Assembly (NCBI GenBank): GCA_903881535.1
Contig: CAIRTT010000566.1
Span: 1 to 16,330 of the forward strand
DNA length: 16,330 nucleotides
Direction of reading: 5' to 3'
From: an uncultured Armatimonadota bacterium
GTDB lineage: Bacteria > Armatimonadota > Armatimonadia > Armatimonadales > Armatimonadaceae
The notes under the pieces were generated by a model. That model saw only the letters and a list, made by a program, of their open reading frames with translations, had not been told where the DNA came from and did not search any database. Below are positions 6,783-14,707 of the stretch, piece by piece. Each line of letters begins with the position of its first letter. Positions within the stretch are counted from its first letter, which is position 1. The position numbers were made by a program, and so were the translations under genes.

Positions 6783-7538
6783 ATGGGTAACTTACCAATC
6801 GCAGTACAGCTTTATAGTGTCCGCCACGAAGCTGAACAAGACCTGCCGGGAACTTTGGCAAAGATTCGTGCAATGGGTTACGCGGGCGTCGAGTTTGCTG
6901 GCTGGTATGGTCACAGTGCCGCACAGATACGCACTTGGCTTGATGCCGAAGGCCTCCTTGTAGCCGGCGCCCACGTAGGAATCGAAACGCTTCAAGGCGA
7001 TCAACTCGAAGCTTCCATAGAATTCGCACACATCATTGGCAATGAATTTCTCATCGTCCCATGGCTGCCGGCATCGACAAATGCTGAATGGCGGGATGCC
7101 GCAATAGAGCTCAGCGCCATCAGTGCCGCACTAGCGCCACACGGACTACGAACCGGCTACCACAACCATGACAAGGAGTTCAAAGTCCTGCCTGGTGAGA
7201 CTGAGCTTCCTTGGGATGTCTTTTTTGGTAACGCGGATCCATCGGTTGTGATGCAGTTTGACACTGGAAATGCACTGTCAGGTGGCGGCGATGCGCTACC
7301 GTTTCTGAAGGCCTACCCAGGCCGTGCAACGACGGTTCACCTCAAAGAATACGATGTCGCCAACAACAGCTACGCCCCCCCAGTCGGTGAAGGAGATGTC
7401 CCATTTACAGAAATCTTCGATGTCTGCGAAACCACTGGAGGCACCAAGTGGTACATCGTCGAATATGAAGATGAAGCCCTTCCAGCACTTGATGGCATCA
7501 ACCGATGTCTTCAAAACCTGCGAAAGCTGGGTAAGTAG
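6783..7538 (+). CDS. Sugar phosphate isomerase/epimerase-like TIM-barrel enzyme (AP endonuclease 2 superfamily)
   Basis: A 251-residue cytoplasmic enzyme of the xylose-isomerase-like TIM barrel superfamily, which includes IolE, hydroxypyruvate isomerase and sugar 3-epimerases. Signs: the QLYSVR opening typical of this branch, GVEFAGWYG at 35-43, YHNHDKEF at 126-133, FDTGN at 159-163, VHLKE at 185-189 and VEYE at 226-229. Together these supply His, Asp, His and Glu residues at the usual divalent-metal positions. ATG 6783 is chosen because AAAGG at 6769-6773 is nine bases upstream and homology starts immediately. It follows the permease by four bases and is expected to act on the imported sugar or its phosphate. 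The next gene starts in its stop (TAGTG). Which sugar is converted cannot be read, and dehydratase or epimerase activity is as possible as isomerase. Confidence 0.85.
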   Translation: MGNLPIAVQLYSVRHEAEQDLPGTLAKIRAMGYAGVEFAGWYGHSAAQIRTWLDAEGLLVAGAHVGIETLQGDQLEASIEFAHIIGNEFLIVPWLPASTNAEWRDAAIELSAISAALAPHGLRTGYHNHDKEFKVLPGETELPWDVFFGNADPSVVMQFDTGNALSGGGDALPFLKAYPGRATTVHLKEYDVANNSYAPPVGEGDVPFTEIFDVCETTGGTKWYIVEYEDEALPALDGINRCLQNLRKLGK

Positions 7539-8152
7539 TGTTTGAACAAACGAAGGTGGTACTGGTTACCGCCTTCGAGCCTTTTGGCGACTCGGATGTC
7601 AACGCATCGGAGACGATTCTGCAGCGACTCTCAGCTGCAGCGCCAAGCCTACGAACCGGCATCCTCCCAGTACGGCGGAACACGGTTTATCAAGCACTGA
7701 CAGGGCTTGTCAGAGGACATGCTCCTGATGCGATTGTTATGCTGGGCGAGGCTGGCCCCGAGGAAGTTATCCGGTTGGAGCTCGTCGCCCTGAATCATGA
7801 TGATTTCCGAATGCCAGACAATGATGGCGTTGTAACGGAACCAACACGGATTATTGATGCCGGCCCCGATGCCTACTTCAGCAATCTCAATGTCCATTCC
7901 ATACAGAATGTAGTTCCCGTGGATGACAGCCACGCAAATGTCACCGTCTCGCTGACCGCAGGATCGTTTTTGTGCAATCACACCTATTTCCTTGCACGAC
8001 ACTTTCACGCAGCTGTTCCTGCGCTGTTTATACACATCCCCTGTTTGCGCGAAGAAACCCACACCCTGGATGCATTTGACCGGGTTACACGTTCCGTAAA
8101 TTGCATCGTCCAAGAAATCACCGCTACACTAGCGGCATCCACTCCCGATTAG
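7538..8152 (+). CDS. pcp: Pyroglutamyl-peptidase I-like cysteine peptidase (family C15)
   Basis: A 204-residue cytoplasmic enzyme that in its family removes N-terminal pyroglutamate from peptides. Family landmarks are present: VTAFEPFGDSDVNAS (10-24, matching the usual T-G-F-x-P-F-G...N-P-S), GEAG with the catalytic Glu81 in RLELVALN, the nucleophile Cys146 in TAGSFLCNHTYF, and His166 in FIHIPCL. The positions agree with the Glu81/Cys144/His168 triad of characterised enzymes, so activity is likely. The segment after GEAG is PEEV rather than the usual Gly-Arg-rich text, so substrate preference may differ. It starts at GTG 7538, sharing one base with the isomerase stop, and the M16 peptidase starts six bases after its stop. 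It is therefore embedded in the transporter operon and could release amino acids from imported or turned-over peptides, though no peptide transporter is adjacent. Confidence 0.85.
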   Translation: MFEQTKVVLVTAFEPFGDSDVNASETILQRLSAAAPSLRTGILPVRRNTVYQALTGLVRGHAPDAIVMLGEAGPEEVIRLELVALNHDDFRMPDNDGVVTEPTRIIDAGPDAYFSNLNVHSIQNVVPVDDSHANVTVSLTAGSFLCNHTYFLARHFHAAVPALFIHIPCLREETHTLDAFDRVTRSVNCIVQEITATLAASTPD

Positions 8153-8158
8153 GTCCGC

Positions 8159-9409
8159 ATGACTGAAAACTATCAACTTACTACGCTTCCAAATGGCCTT
8201 CGCATCGTTTCCGAGAACGTGCCGCATGTAGCATCCGCTGCTGTCGGATTCTGGGTTCAAGCCGGGTCAAGGGATGAAACCTACGAGGAACAGGGCCTTT
8301 CCCACTTTTTAGAGCACATGGTGTTCAAAGGCACCACAAAGCGTCCATCCCCGAAACAGATTGCAGATGAAGTGGATGCTATCGGCGGTTACATGAATGC
8401 CTTCACGGACCGTGAGCATACGTGTTATTACATGCGGACTCTTGCGGGGGATGTCACAACCGCCATTGATATCCTTTCCGATATGCTGACGGATCCGCTG
8501 TTTCCTGTCGAAGAGACACACCGCGAGCGTGGCGTGGTTCTCGAAGAGATCAAGCAGCGGGACGATGACCCTGAAGACCTCGTCCACGATATTTTCGCCG
8601 AAACTCTTTTTCCAAAACATGCCCTTGGCGTACCGGTCATTGGGCGGGCAGATGTCATAGCCGCGGCAGAACCAGAGCACCTCCGCAAGCTGATGGCAGA
8701 GCGGTATCAGGGGAGCCGTATCACCATTGCCCTGTCTGGAAATGTCAACCACGATCTGGTCGTTGAGCAAATAGCAGCCGCCATGGGACACCTTGGCCGC
8801 GGAACAGCAAGAACACCGCTTGCTCTACCAAATGTCTGTACGGGGCGGAATTATATCGCTGAAGATACAGAGCAGGTTCACTTTTGTCTCGGTCAACGCG
8901 GGCCGACCCACCATGCAGATGACCGTTACGCGGCGATGCTCCTCGACTGCATCATCGGTGGAAGCATGGGCTCGCGCCTCTTTCAGGAAATCAGAGAAAA
9001 GCGTGGCTTGGCGTACTCCATCGGCTCCTACGTCCAGCCATACGATGAGATTGGCGTTTCTGGTGCCTACGGCGGTACATCGATGGAGTCATTCGAGCTC
9101 TGTCTGGATGTTATTCAAACGGAGTTTGCAAAACTCCGTGCATCCGGTGTCGAAGCTGGTGAGTTATCCCGCGCAAAGACCCAATTCCGCAGCGCATTGA
9201 TCATGGGGCAGGAATCGATGTCCAGCCGGATGACGCGTCTTGGTAAAGCACTCCTGACGTATGACGAAATCACACCGCTGGATGAAATAGTCAGCAGGAT
9301 TGACAGTGTGACACTCGCAGATGTCCAAACAGCTGCAGCGAATTACCTTCCAAATTCATTGGATGATTGCACTGTTGTCGCGCTAGGACCATTTGGAGAT
9401 TCAGAATGA
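8159..9409 (+). CDS. M16 family zinc peptidase (mitochondrial processing peptidase-like)
   Basis: A 416-residue insulinase-fold peptidase with an intact inverted zinc motif, HFLEH (His49, Glu52, His53), and the third ligand in VVLEE (Glu129 or Glu130) at the expected distance. The opening LPNGLRIVSE and the flanking AGSRDE and FKGT are characteristic of the short bacterial single-half M16B enzymes. The C-terminal inactive-type domain contains the REKRGLAYSIGSY region. It has no signal peptide, so cytoplasmic action on short peptides is expected. The ATG at 8159 is preceded by an AGG that overlaps the upstream stop, giving a weak Shine-Dalgarno sequence. The stop overlaps the dapB start by four bases (ATGA). 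M16 genes beside lysine/DAP genes occur in other bacteria, for example in the Bacillus dapA-asd region, so the linkage to dapB is probably conserved rather than accidental. Confidence 0.95.
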   Translation: MTENYQLTTLPNGLRIVSENVPHVASAAVGFWVQAGSRDETYEEQGLSHFLEHMVFKGTTKRPSPKQIADEVDAIGGYMNAFTDREHTCYYMRTLAGDVTTAIDILSDMLTDPLFPVEETHRERGVVLEEIKQRDDDPEDLVHDIFAETLFPKHALGVPVIGRADVIAAAEPEHLRKLMAERYQGSRITIALSGNVNHDLVVEQIAAAMGHLGRGTARTPLALPNVCTGRNYIAEDTEQVHFCLGQRGPTHHADDRYAAMLLDCIIGGSMGSRLFQEIREKRGLAYSIGSYVQPYDEIGVSGAYGGTSMESFELCLDVIQTEFAKLRASGVEAGELSRAKTQFRSALIMGQESMSSRMTRLGKALLTYDEITPLDEIVSRIDSVTLADVQTAAANYLPNSLDDCTVVALGPFGDSE

Positions 9410-10146
9410 TTCGTGTTGCAGTGACCGGCTACCTCGGTCGAATGGGTAGTGAAGTTGTCCGTGCAGTGACTGCAGAGACTGATATGGAAGTGGTTGCATC
9501 GATTGAAGTCGGTGACAACTTGGCCGCATCGCTCACGGATTCGAAGGCTCAAGTGATGGTCGATTTCACCATTCCTGAAACGGCATTTGTGAACATTGTT
9601 ACTGCGTTAAACTGTGGCGTGATTCCCGTGGTGGGCACAACGGGCCTAACCGTATCTCAGCTAACCGACTTGGACACACGCTCGCACCAGCTTGGAATTC
9701 CAGTCCTCGTAATTCCAAACTTTGCCATCGGTGCCGTGCTGATGATGCAGATGGCGGCGATCGCTGCAAAGTACCTCCCGGATGCCGAAGTCATCGAGTA
9801 TCACCATGAAAAAAAGGTCGATGCCCCAAGCGGTACGGCGATGAAAACAGCACAGATGATTCACGAAAGCCGTACGCAAGCGCCATCCCCCCTGCCATCT
9901 GGAGCTTTTGAATCCGTTCAAGGTGCTCGTGGTGGATTAGCATTTGACACAGTTCCTGTACATGCGGTGCGTCTCCCAGGCTATGTGGCTAGCCAAGAAG
10001 TTATCTTCGGCGCTCCTGGGCAGCGCCTTTCGATTCGCCATGATTCCATTGACCGAACCAGTTTTATGCCAGGCGTAGTACTTGCCGTGCGACAGTCCAT
10101 CGGACGAACAGGCTTGACCTATGGCCTTGAGCACTTGTTGACCTGA
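9406..10146 (+). CDS. dapB: 4-hydroxy-tetrahydrodipicolinate reductase
   Basis: A 246-residue enzyme that reduces 4-hydroxy-tetrahydrodipicolinate with NAD(P)H in the diaminopimelate/lysine pathway, supplying cell-wall cross-link precursors. The Rossmann motif is GYLGRMG at 8-14. The catalytic block EYHHEKKVDAPSGTA is at 131-145, with His133/His134 and Lys137 in the acid-base and substrate-binding positions. VVGTTGL (75-81) and the C-terminal SIRHDSIDRTSFMPG region also match the family. ATG 9406 is chosen because it overlaps the peptidase stop (ATGA) and has GGAG at 9395-9398, seven bases upstream. Longer frames have no support. The histidine kinase starts on its last base. No other lysine-pathway gene is in the window. 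Confidence 0.97.
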   Translation: MIRVAVTGYLGRMGSEVVRAVTAETDMEVVASIEVGDNLAASLTDSKAQVMVDFTIPETAFVNIVTALNCGVIPVVGTTGLTVSQLTDLDTRSHQLGIPVLVIPNFAIGAVLMMQMAAIAAKYLPDAEVIEYHHEKKVDAPSGTAMKTAQMIHESRTQAPSPLPSGAFESVQGARGGLAFDTVPVHAVRLPGYVASQEVIFGAPGQRLSIRHDSIDRTSFMPGVVLAVRQSIGRTGLTYGLEHLLT

Positions 10147-12755
10147 TGCCAACGCCGCGAATGCTGGTCCCAAAGTCATCTCGACTAGCCCGACGATTGA
10201 TGTTTGGGTACGCTATCCCGCTATTCGTTCTCGTCGTTGCAGGCCTGCTAGTACCAATGTATTTATGGGTCACATTGGATCGCTATCGCGTAACGTATGA
10301 TGTCCATCTAGATCTCTATAATCGCTGTCTATCCATGCGAAGTGCGATGCAAGACTACAGGGATATTGTTTTTCAACGGGTGCTGGACCCTCCAAATCGT
10401 GTGCGTAGGACAAGGGAAGGCGCCCGCGATGAATACCGGATGGCGTCCATCGGCATTCGGCAATGGCTGCAGGACAACCCAGATCCTGCTGTGGAAGCCC
10501 TGTTCTTACCAGCGGATCAACTGGCTACAGATTTTATAAAGGTAACTTACCTTGCAGGGCTCGGAGAATCCTCAGGGCAAGGCTTTTCCAAGACGCAGGT
10601 TTCTCTCGACAACCTTGTTTCCGTTACGGGCAAGGTTCGCGACACAGATCTGGTTGCAGCAACACGCGCTGACATGTTGCGTAGTGCCTCCTTCGTAGCG
10701 TTCCCGATGCTCGCGGTTCTCCTAGCTCTCACCATTGGGCGTATTGTGGCATTCAGCCTTGTCCGCCCACTCATCGGGCTAACCAAGGCGGCCGTCAACA
10801 TCGAAGCTAGCGGCGCGGATGAGCGACTCCTCGATGAAACCCTTGATCCTCCAGATGAGATTGGAGACTTACGGCGTGCATTTCGAAGCATGGCAAATGC
10901 AATCACAAGACGAGAACAGGAGCTGGTAAATCGTAACCTTGCTCTGGATGCAGCCAACAGGCGCGTGGAAGCGGTCTTAAACACCACAGAAGATGGCATT
11001 GCGTTTATCGATAGCAGTGCGATGTTCACGATTGTCAATCAGCCATTTCTGCAGATTTTGCAAATCGAAGGTAACCAGCTCCTAGGTAAGCCTTTTCTTG
11101 CTACGGCGCGTCATTTATTCCGACATGTCCGGGATCTCCCCATGGTCATCAATCGTCTGCGCGATCTGGTACGAACACCACATGCAAACCTGTTGATGAC
11201 GGTGTACCTTAGCGGTGAACGCACGCGGATTATCCGGGTAGCCAGTGTCGGCGTTAGAGCAGAAGCCGCACCAGGGGCAGGGTCTGAGTGGCTTGGACGG
11301 ATCATTACGCTCCGTGATGTCACGCGTGAGACGGAAGTCGACCGCATGAAAACGGAGTTCGTCTCAACCGTCTCCCATGAGCTCCGTACTCCCCTGACAG
11401 CCATCAAAGGTTATCTCGACCTAATGCTGGATGGTCAAGCAGGACACATCACGACGACACAACATGAATTCCTATCACTCGCCGGTGAGTCGACGGACCG
11501 GCTGACGACACTCATCAATGACATCCTCGATATCTCACGCATCGAAGCCGGCGGTACCCGCCTGAGGAGAATTCCAACAGACTATCGTCCCGTTGTCCAA
11601 CACGTCTTACAAATGCTAACGGGTCAGGCAAAGGCAAAGGGCATTGCACTTGGGATGCAGTTCACCAAGACCAATCCCTGGGTTGAGGGAGATCCTGATC
11701 GCATCTCACAGGTGATGTTTAACCTTATATCGAATGCAATCAAATACACCCCACCACAAGGCAAAATTACAATCCGGGTGACTTGTGATGATGATGTGGT
11801 CACGACGCAGATTACAGATTCCGGTTCAGGGATTGGACCCGAGGATCTGGAACGTGTGTTTGAACGCTTTTACAGGGCTGACAACTCAACCACCCGCGAA
11901 ACCGGTGGCACAGGCCTCGGCCTTGCCATTACCAAGGCACTTGTAGAGCGGATGGGCGGAAGCGTCACCGTCACCAGCACGCTCGGCCTTGGGACAACAT
12001 TCACTATAAGTTTGCGGCGTGCCGCGGCGACACCAACGAATGGTGTCCCTACAGATGAAGAAACGTTAAGGCTTTACCTTGTGGTGGATGGCGATCCAAT
12101 ACGGAGGCAATCTACGGCAAGCGCTCTACGTGGTCATCGAAATGCAGTTTCAGCGGCAACATCCACCGGAGAAGCCCTTAGACGCTCGCGGGGACTCCGA
12201 CCAGATTGTATTGTCCTCGCACCTTTTTCATCAGGAGTGGATGCCCCTTCCCTCCTCTCTGATCTTCGCGCCAGTGCCCTGACAGCACACATCCCGATTC
12301 TTCTAACGGGTTTGGGTGAGAGCGCGCTAGTCATTCCAGAAGCAGACCGGGCAGCGATCCTTGATGGCCTCCGTTCGCTCGGCTCAACCACTGGCGAAAC
12401 ACTTGTCATCCTGACAGGATTTGAAGAGGATCTATCCCGTATCGCATCGTTTATCCCGGAAGCCTTAATCGTTCCATCCGGTACCGCGACCCAAATTCCA
12501 GAGATTCCCGTTTCTGCCTATCCGCCAATTTTAGTCGTGGCAAGTGGACACGGCGGCGAGCAGCTCGGCTCCGATGTAAGTACATTGATGTCCCGCCTGC
12601 CCAAGAACACACTGGTGATGCTCGTCGGGGATGTCTGGCTCGATACGCGTCCTGCAAGTGAAGTTCCAGGCGTCATGTCAAGCCTCGACCAGATTGCTAC
12701 TCTGGCAATGAATCTCGCATCAGTAACAGATCAGCAAACTGCTGATCAGACCTAA
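10146..12755 (+). CDS. Membrane sensor histidine kinase with degenerate C-terminal receiver-like region
   Basis: An 869-residue kinase. In order: transmembrane helix 1 (about 20-44); an extracytoplasmic, mostly helical sensor (about 45-175); helix 2 (about 178-200); HAMP (about 200-255); a short coiled segment; PAS (about 275-395); HisKA with FVSTVSHELRTPLT (phospho-acceptor His411); HATPase with N-box Asn530, DSGSGIG from Asp558 and GGTGLGLA from 587; then about 230 residues resembling one or two receiver domains. The first pseudo-receiver keeps acidic Asp648/Asp650, but the usual phospho-Asp position in PDCIVLAP is Ala692, so phosphotransfer there is not expected. A second stretch (about 740-850) has similar strand patterns but no Asp pocket. 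The start ATG 10146 shares a base with the dapB stop (TGATG), so translation is coupled. No response regulator lies next to it. The signal is unknown; its place in the operon suggests sugar or envelope status. Confidence 0.9.
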   Translation: MPTPRMLVPKSSRLARRLMFGYAIPLFVLVVAGLLVPMYLWVTLDRYRVTYDVHLDLYNRCLSMRSAMQDYRDIVFQRVLDPPNRVRRTREGARDEYRMASIGIRQWLQDNPDPAVEALFLPADQLATDFIKVTYLAGLGESSGQGFSKTQVSLDNLVSVTGKVRDTDLVAATRADMLRSASFVAFPMLAVLLALTIGRIVAFSLVRPLIGLTKAAVNIEASGADERLLDETLDPPDEIGDLRRAFRSMANAITRREQELVNRNLALDAANRRVEAVLNTTEDGIAFIDSSAMFTIVNQPFLQILQIEGNQLLGKPFLATARHLFRHVRDLPMVINRLRDLVRTPHANLLMTVYLSGERTRIIRVASVGVRAEAAPGAGSEWLGRIITLRDVTRETEVDRMKTEFVSTVSHELRTPLTAIKGYLDLMLDGQAGHITTTQHEFLSLAGESTDRLTTLINDILDISRIEAGGTRLRRIPTDYRPVVQHVLQMLTGQAKAKGIALGMQFTKTNPWVEGDPDRISQVMFNLISNAIKYTPPQGKITIRVTCDDDVVTTQITDSGSGIGPEDLERVFERFYRADNSTTRETGGTGLGLAITKALVERMGGSVTVTSTLGLGTTFTISLRRAAATPTNGVPTDEETLRLYLVVDGDPIRRQSTASALRGHRNAVSAATSTGEALRRSRGLRPDCIVLAPFSSGVDAPSLLSDLRASALTAHIPILLTGLGESALVIPEADRAAILDGLRSLGSTTGETLVILTGFEEDLSRIASFIPEALIVPSGTATQIPEIPVSAYPPILVVASGHGGEQLGSDVSTLMSRLPKNTLVMLVGDVWLDTRPASEVPGVMSSLDQIATLAMNLASVTDQQTADQT
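12729..12747 (+). repeat. 8-bp hairpin at the kinase 3' end
   Basis: GATCAGCA (12729-12736) and TGCTGATC (12740-12747) are exact reverse complements with a three-base loop, five bases before the kinase stop and 13 before the VOC gene start. There is no T-run, so it is not a standard terminator. It may modulate translation of the next gene or stabilise the message; this is inference from symmetry and position. Confidence 0.45.
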
Positions 12756-12760
12756 GACCA

Positions 12761-13213
12761 ATGACCATTAATCACATTAACATCGTTGTCAAATGTATGG
12801 ATGCCAGCTTGCGCTTCTACGTGGGCCTCCTCGGAATGCGTGAGACCTTCAGGTGCGAGCTCGAGGGCGAATGGATTGATACCGTAACGGGCCTCACTGG
12901 AGCAAAGGCATCGTGTGTCTTTGTACAACCACTCGGTGGCGGGTGCAGAATCGAACTCCTGCAATACCATTCCCCAACCGGCGACAACCTTCCAGCAAAC
13001 TCGCTGCCGAACACCGGTGGGATAAGGCACTTTGCATTGGATGTACAAGATCTGGATCTTCTTGTTGAACAACTCAAGGACAGCGGAACTCCTGTATTCA
13101 GCTCACCCGTGACAGTGCCATTCCGTATCGTGGACAACATCCAAAAGCGGCTTTGCTACACCCTCGACCCCGATGGAGTCATCGTCGAATTTAGCCAGCA
13201 CCACAGGGACTAA
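12761..13213 (+). CDS. VOC-family metalloenzyme (glyoxalase I / methylmalonyl-CoA epimerase-like)
   Basis: A 150-residue protein of the vicinal-oxygen-chelate fold, built of two beta-alpha-beta3 halves. The four metal positions are present: His5 in INHINIVV, Glu65 in RIELLQYH, His90 in GIRHFALDV and Glu143 in VIVEFSQHH. Substrate context words (LRFYVGLLG, LDPDGV) are classic. This ligand set fits glyoxalase I, methylmalonyl-CoA epimerase or an extradiol-like role, and sequence alone does not separate them. It starts at ATG 12761, five bases after the kinase stop, and is the last gene of the run. Its stop is 36 bases from the convergent TPR gene stop. In a sugar operon, methylglyoxal detoxification would be a sensible job, but this is speculation. 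Confidence 0.85.
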   Translation: MTINHINIVVKCMDASLRFYVGLLGMRETFRCELEGEWIDTVTGLTGAKASCVFVQPLGGGCRIELLQYHSPTGDNLPANSLPNTGGIRHFALDVQDLDLLVEQLKDSGTPVFSSPVTVPFRIVDNIQKRLCYTLDPDGVIVEFSQHHRD

Positions 13214-13249
13214 CCCCACCGAATCATCGGGAAAGGTAGCTATTCAGAC

Positions 13250-14707
13250 TTACTTGGGAACTGACAATTCCGGGGACAGAGCCTTACGGACATCCGATGG
13301 AAGATTCGCCGATGCCAGCGCTCGCCGAAATGCATCTTTCGATTCAATAAGCTTCTGTGATGCGAGCGCAGCTGTCCCAGCGCGATACCAGTCGATTCCG
13401 CGGCCGCGGGATTTAGCAACATCGAGGCGGATCGCGTACGCTGCAGCGTGGTCGCCCTGCGTCGTGTAAATGTGCCCAAGTGCGGTTTGAATCTGTGCTC
13501 GTCTGGCTGAGACAGGCTTTTTGCTGAGCTCTAGCTGATACGTCATGATGCATTTTTCGATGAGACCCCGTTTTTGAATCGAAAACGCACATTCGACATC
13601 GGATACCTCAACACTCTCAAGTGCGGTACGCAACACCTGTTCGGCGAGTGCCGGATTTCGGAGGCCATCAGCGGCATCCGCCCGGCGAACATTCCACTTG
13701 TCCATGAGGAGTGGAAAGCGCTTTAGCCCGGTCTCAAGGACTTCCATGGCTTCGTGAAAACGGCCAGCAGCGATATAGACATCAGCTAGACTCAGGCGTA
13801 TCGCCGGTTCCGACGATGCGTATCCGCCCCGTATTGCAAGCTGAAGAGCATCGGTGTAATGCACGGCAGCCTTCACATAGTTCCTATCGATACGTTCGAC
13901 ATCCGCCAAACCAATCGCAGGCGCTGGATTGAGCGGAGCCAAGCCACGCGCAACCTTGAAATCACTCCGTGCCCGCTCCAAGTTTCCCCGCTTGAGCTCA
14001 GCTATACCTTGTGTCACGCTCAGCTCTGGCGATGCTTTTGTACGGGCAGGTTCGGTCGTTTCAACACGCGCACCATCGCGCATACGTGCATCACCAAGGA
14101 GCAACGCCGCCTTGGCATCATTTGGATCGAGTGAAACAGCCCGTTCCAAAATCCGAACAGCTTCATCGACCTGCCCGGATGAGATCAATGCCAAGCCATA
14201 GTTGATATGAGGCCGTGGCCATTCGGGCTGCTGATTGATGATCCGTCTGTAAACTTCCTGACTTGCTTTCGGTTCACCCGCAAACTGATAAAGATCTGCA
14301 TGCAGCAACATTAGGATGCAACAGGAAGCATTCATTTCCATGAATTCTTTGATTCGGCGTAACGGAAGTGCAAGATCTAGAACGCCTGTGTCTGTCCCGT
14401 ACTTACGCGTAATCTCGAGCCAGGTTGCATTTGCTGCGGTATCGGAGCCGGCGAGTGACTGTGCAGCATGACGAAGCAGCATCGTTACTGAATCGCCATG
14501 CGTAAACGCTTGCGCTTTCGCTAATAACTGATTAGCCGTGATGAGGTCCCGTAGCTGGATAAACGCAAGGGCCGCTGTCCACTGGACAACAACATTTGAC
14601 TCGACTTTGGCCAGATCCCCAAGGAGTGCTGCTGTCTTACGGATGTTTCCACCGCGTAGGGCAGCATCTGCACTTCGAAAAGCCGTTGTAATCCGCTGTA
14701 TTTCCAT
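13250..14707 (-). CDS. TPR-repeat protein, third gene of the sigma/anti-sigma operon
   Basis: A 485-residue, largely helical protein with tetratricopeptide repeats. The clearest repeats are at about 187-231 (an N-Y-G-L-A-L segment, then D-E-A-V-R-I-L-E-R-A-V-S-L-D-P-N-D) and at about 240-275 and 310-345 (a G-R-F-H-E-A-M-E-V-L-E-T-G-L-style helix pair). TPRs form superhelical scaffolds for protein partners. It has no signal peptide or membrane segment, so a cytoplasmic location is expected. ATG 14707 overlaps the anti-sigma stop by one base (TGATG); a GTG three bases earlier is an alternative. The tight coupling suggests a role connected with the anti-sigma or sigma protein, or an output of the same regulon. 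No catalytic motif was recognised. Confidence 0.85.
   Translation of the reverse strand: MEIQRITTAFRSADAALRGGNIRKTAALLGDLAKVESNVVVQWTAALAFIQLRDLITANQLLAKAQAFTHGDSVTMLLRHAAQSLAGSDTAANATWLEITRKYGTDTGVLDLALPLRRIKEFMEMNASCCILMLLHADLYQFAGEPKASQEVYRRIINQQPEWPRPHINYGLALISSGQVDEAVRILERAVSLDPNDAKAALLLGDARMRDGARVETTEPARTKASPELSVTQGIAELKRGNLERARSDFKVARGLAPLNPAPAIGLADVERIDRNYVKAAVHYTDALQLAIRGGYASSEPAIRLSLADVYIAAGRFHEAMEVLETGLKRFPLLMDKWNVRRADAADGLRNPALAEQVLRTALESVEVSDVECAFSIQKRGLIEKCIMTYQLELSKKPVSARRAQIQTALGHIYTTQGDHAAAYAIRLDVAKSRGRGIDWYRAGTAALASQKLIESKDAFRRALASANLPSDVRKALSPELSVPK

Noticed and set aside
8309..8791. Open frame antisense to the M16 peptidase
   Set aside because: It lies wholly across the zinc-motif region of a clear peptidase gene and shows no family motifs of its own.
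13214..13249. Possible terminator between the convergent VOC and TPR genes
   Set aside because: Only a 4-bp inverted repeat (CCGA/TCGG around 13217-13228) is visible and there is no T-run, so I do not call a terminator.
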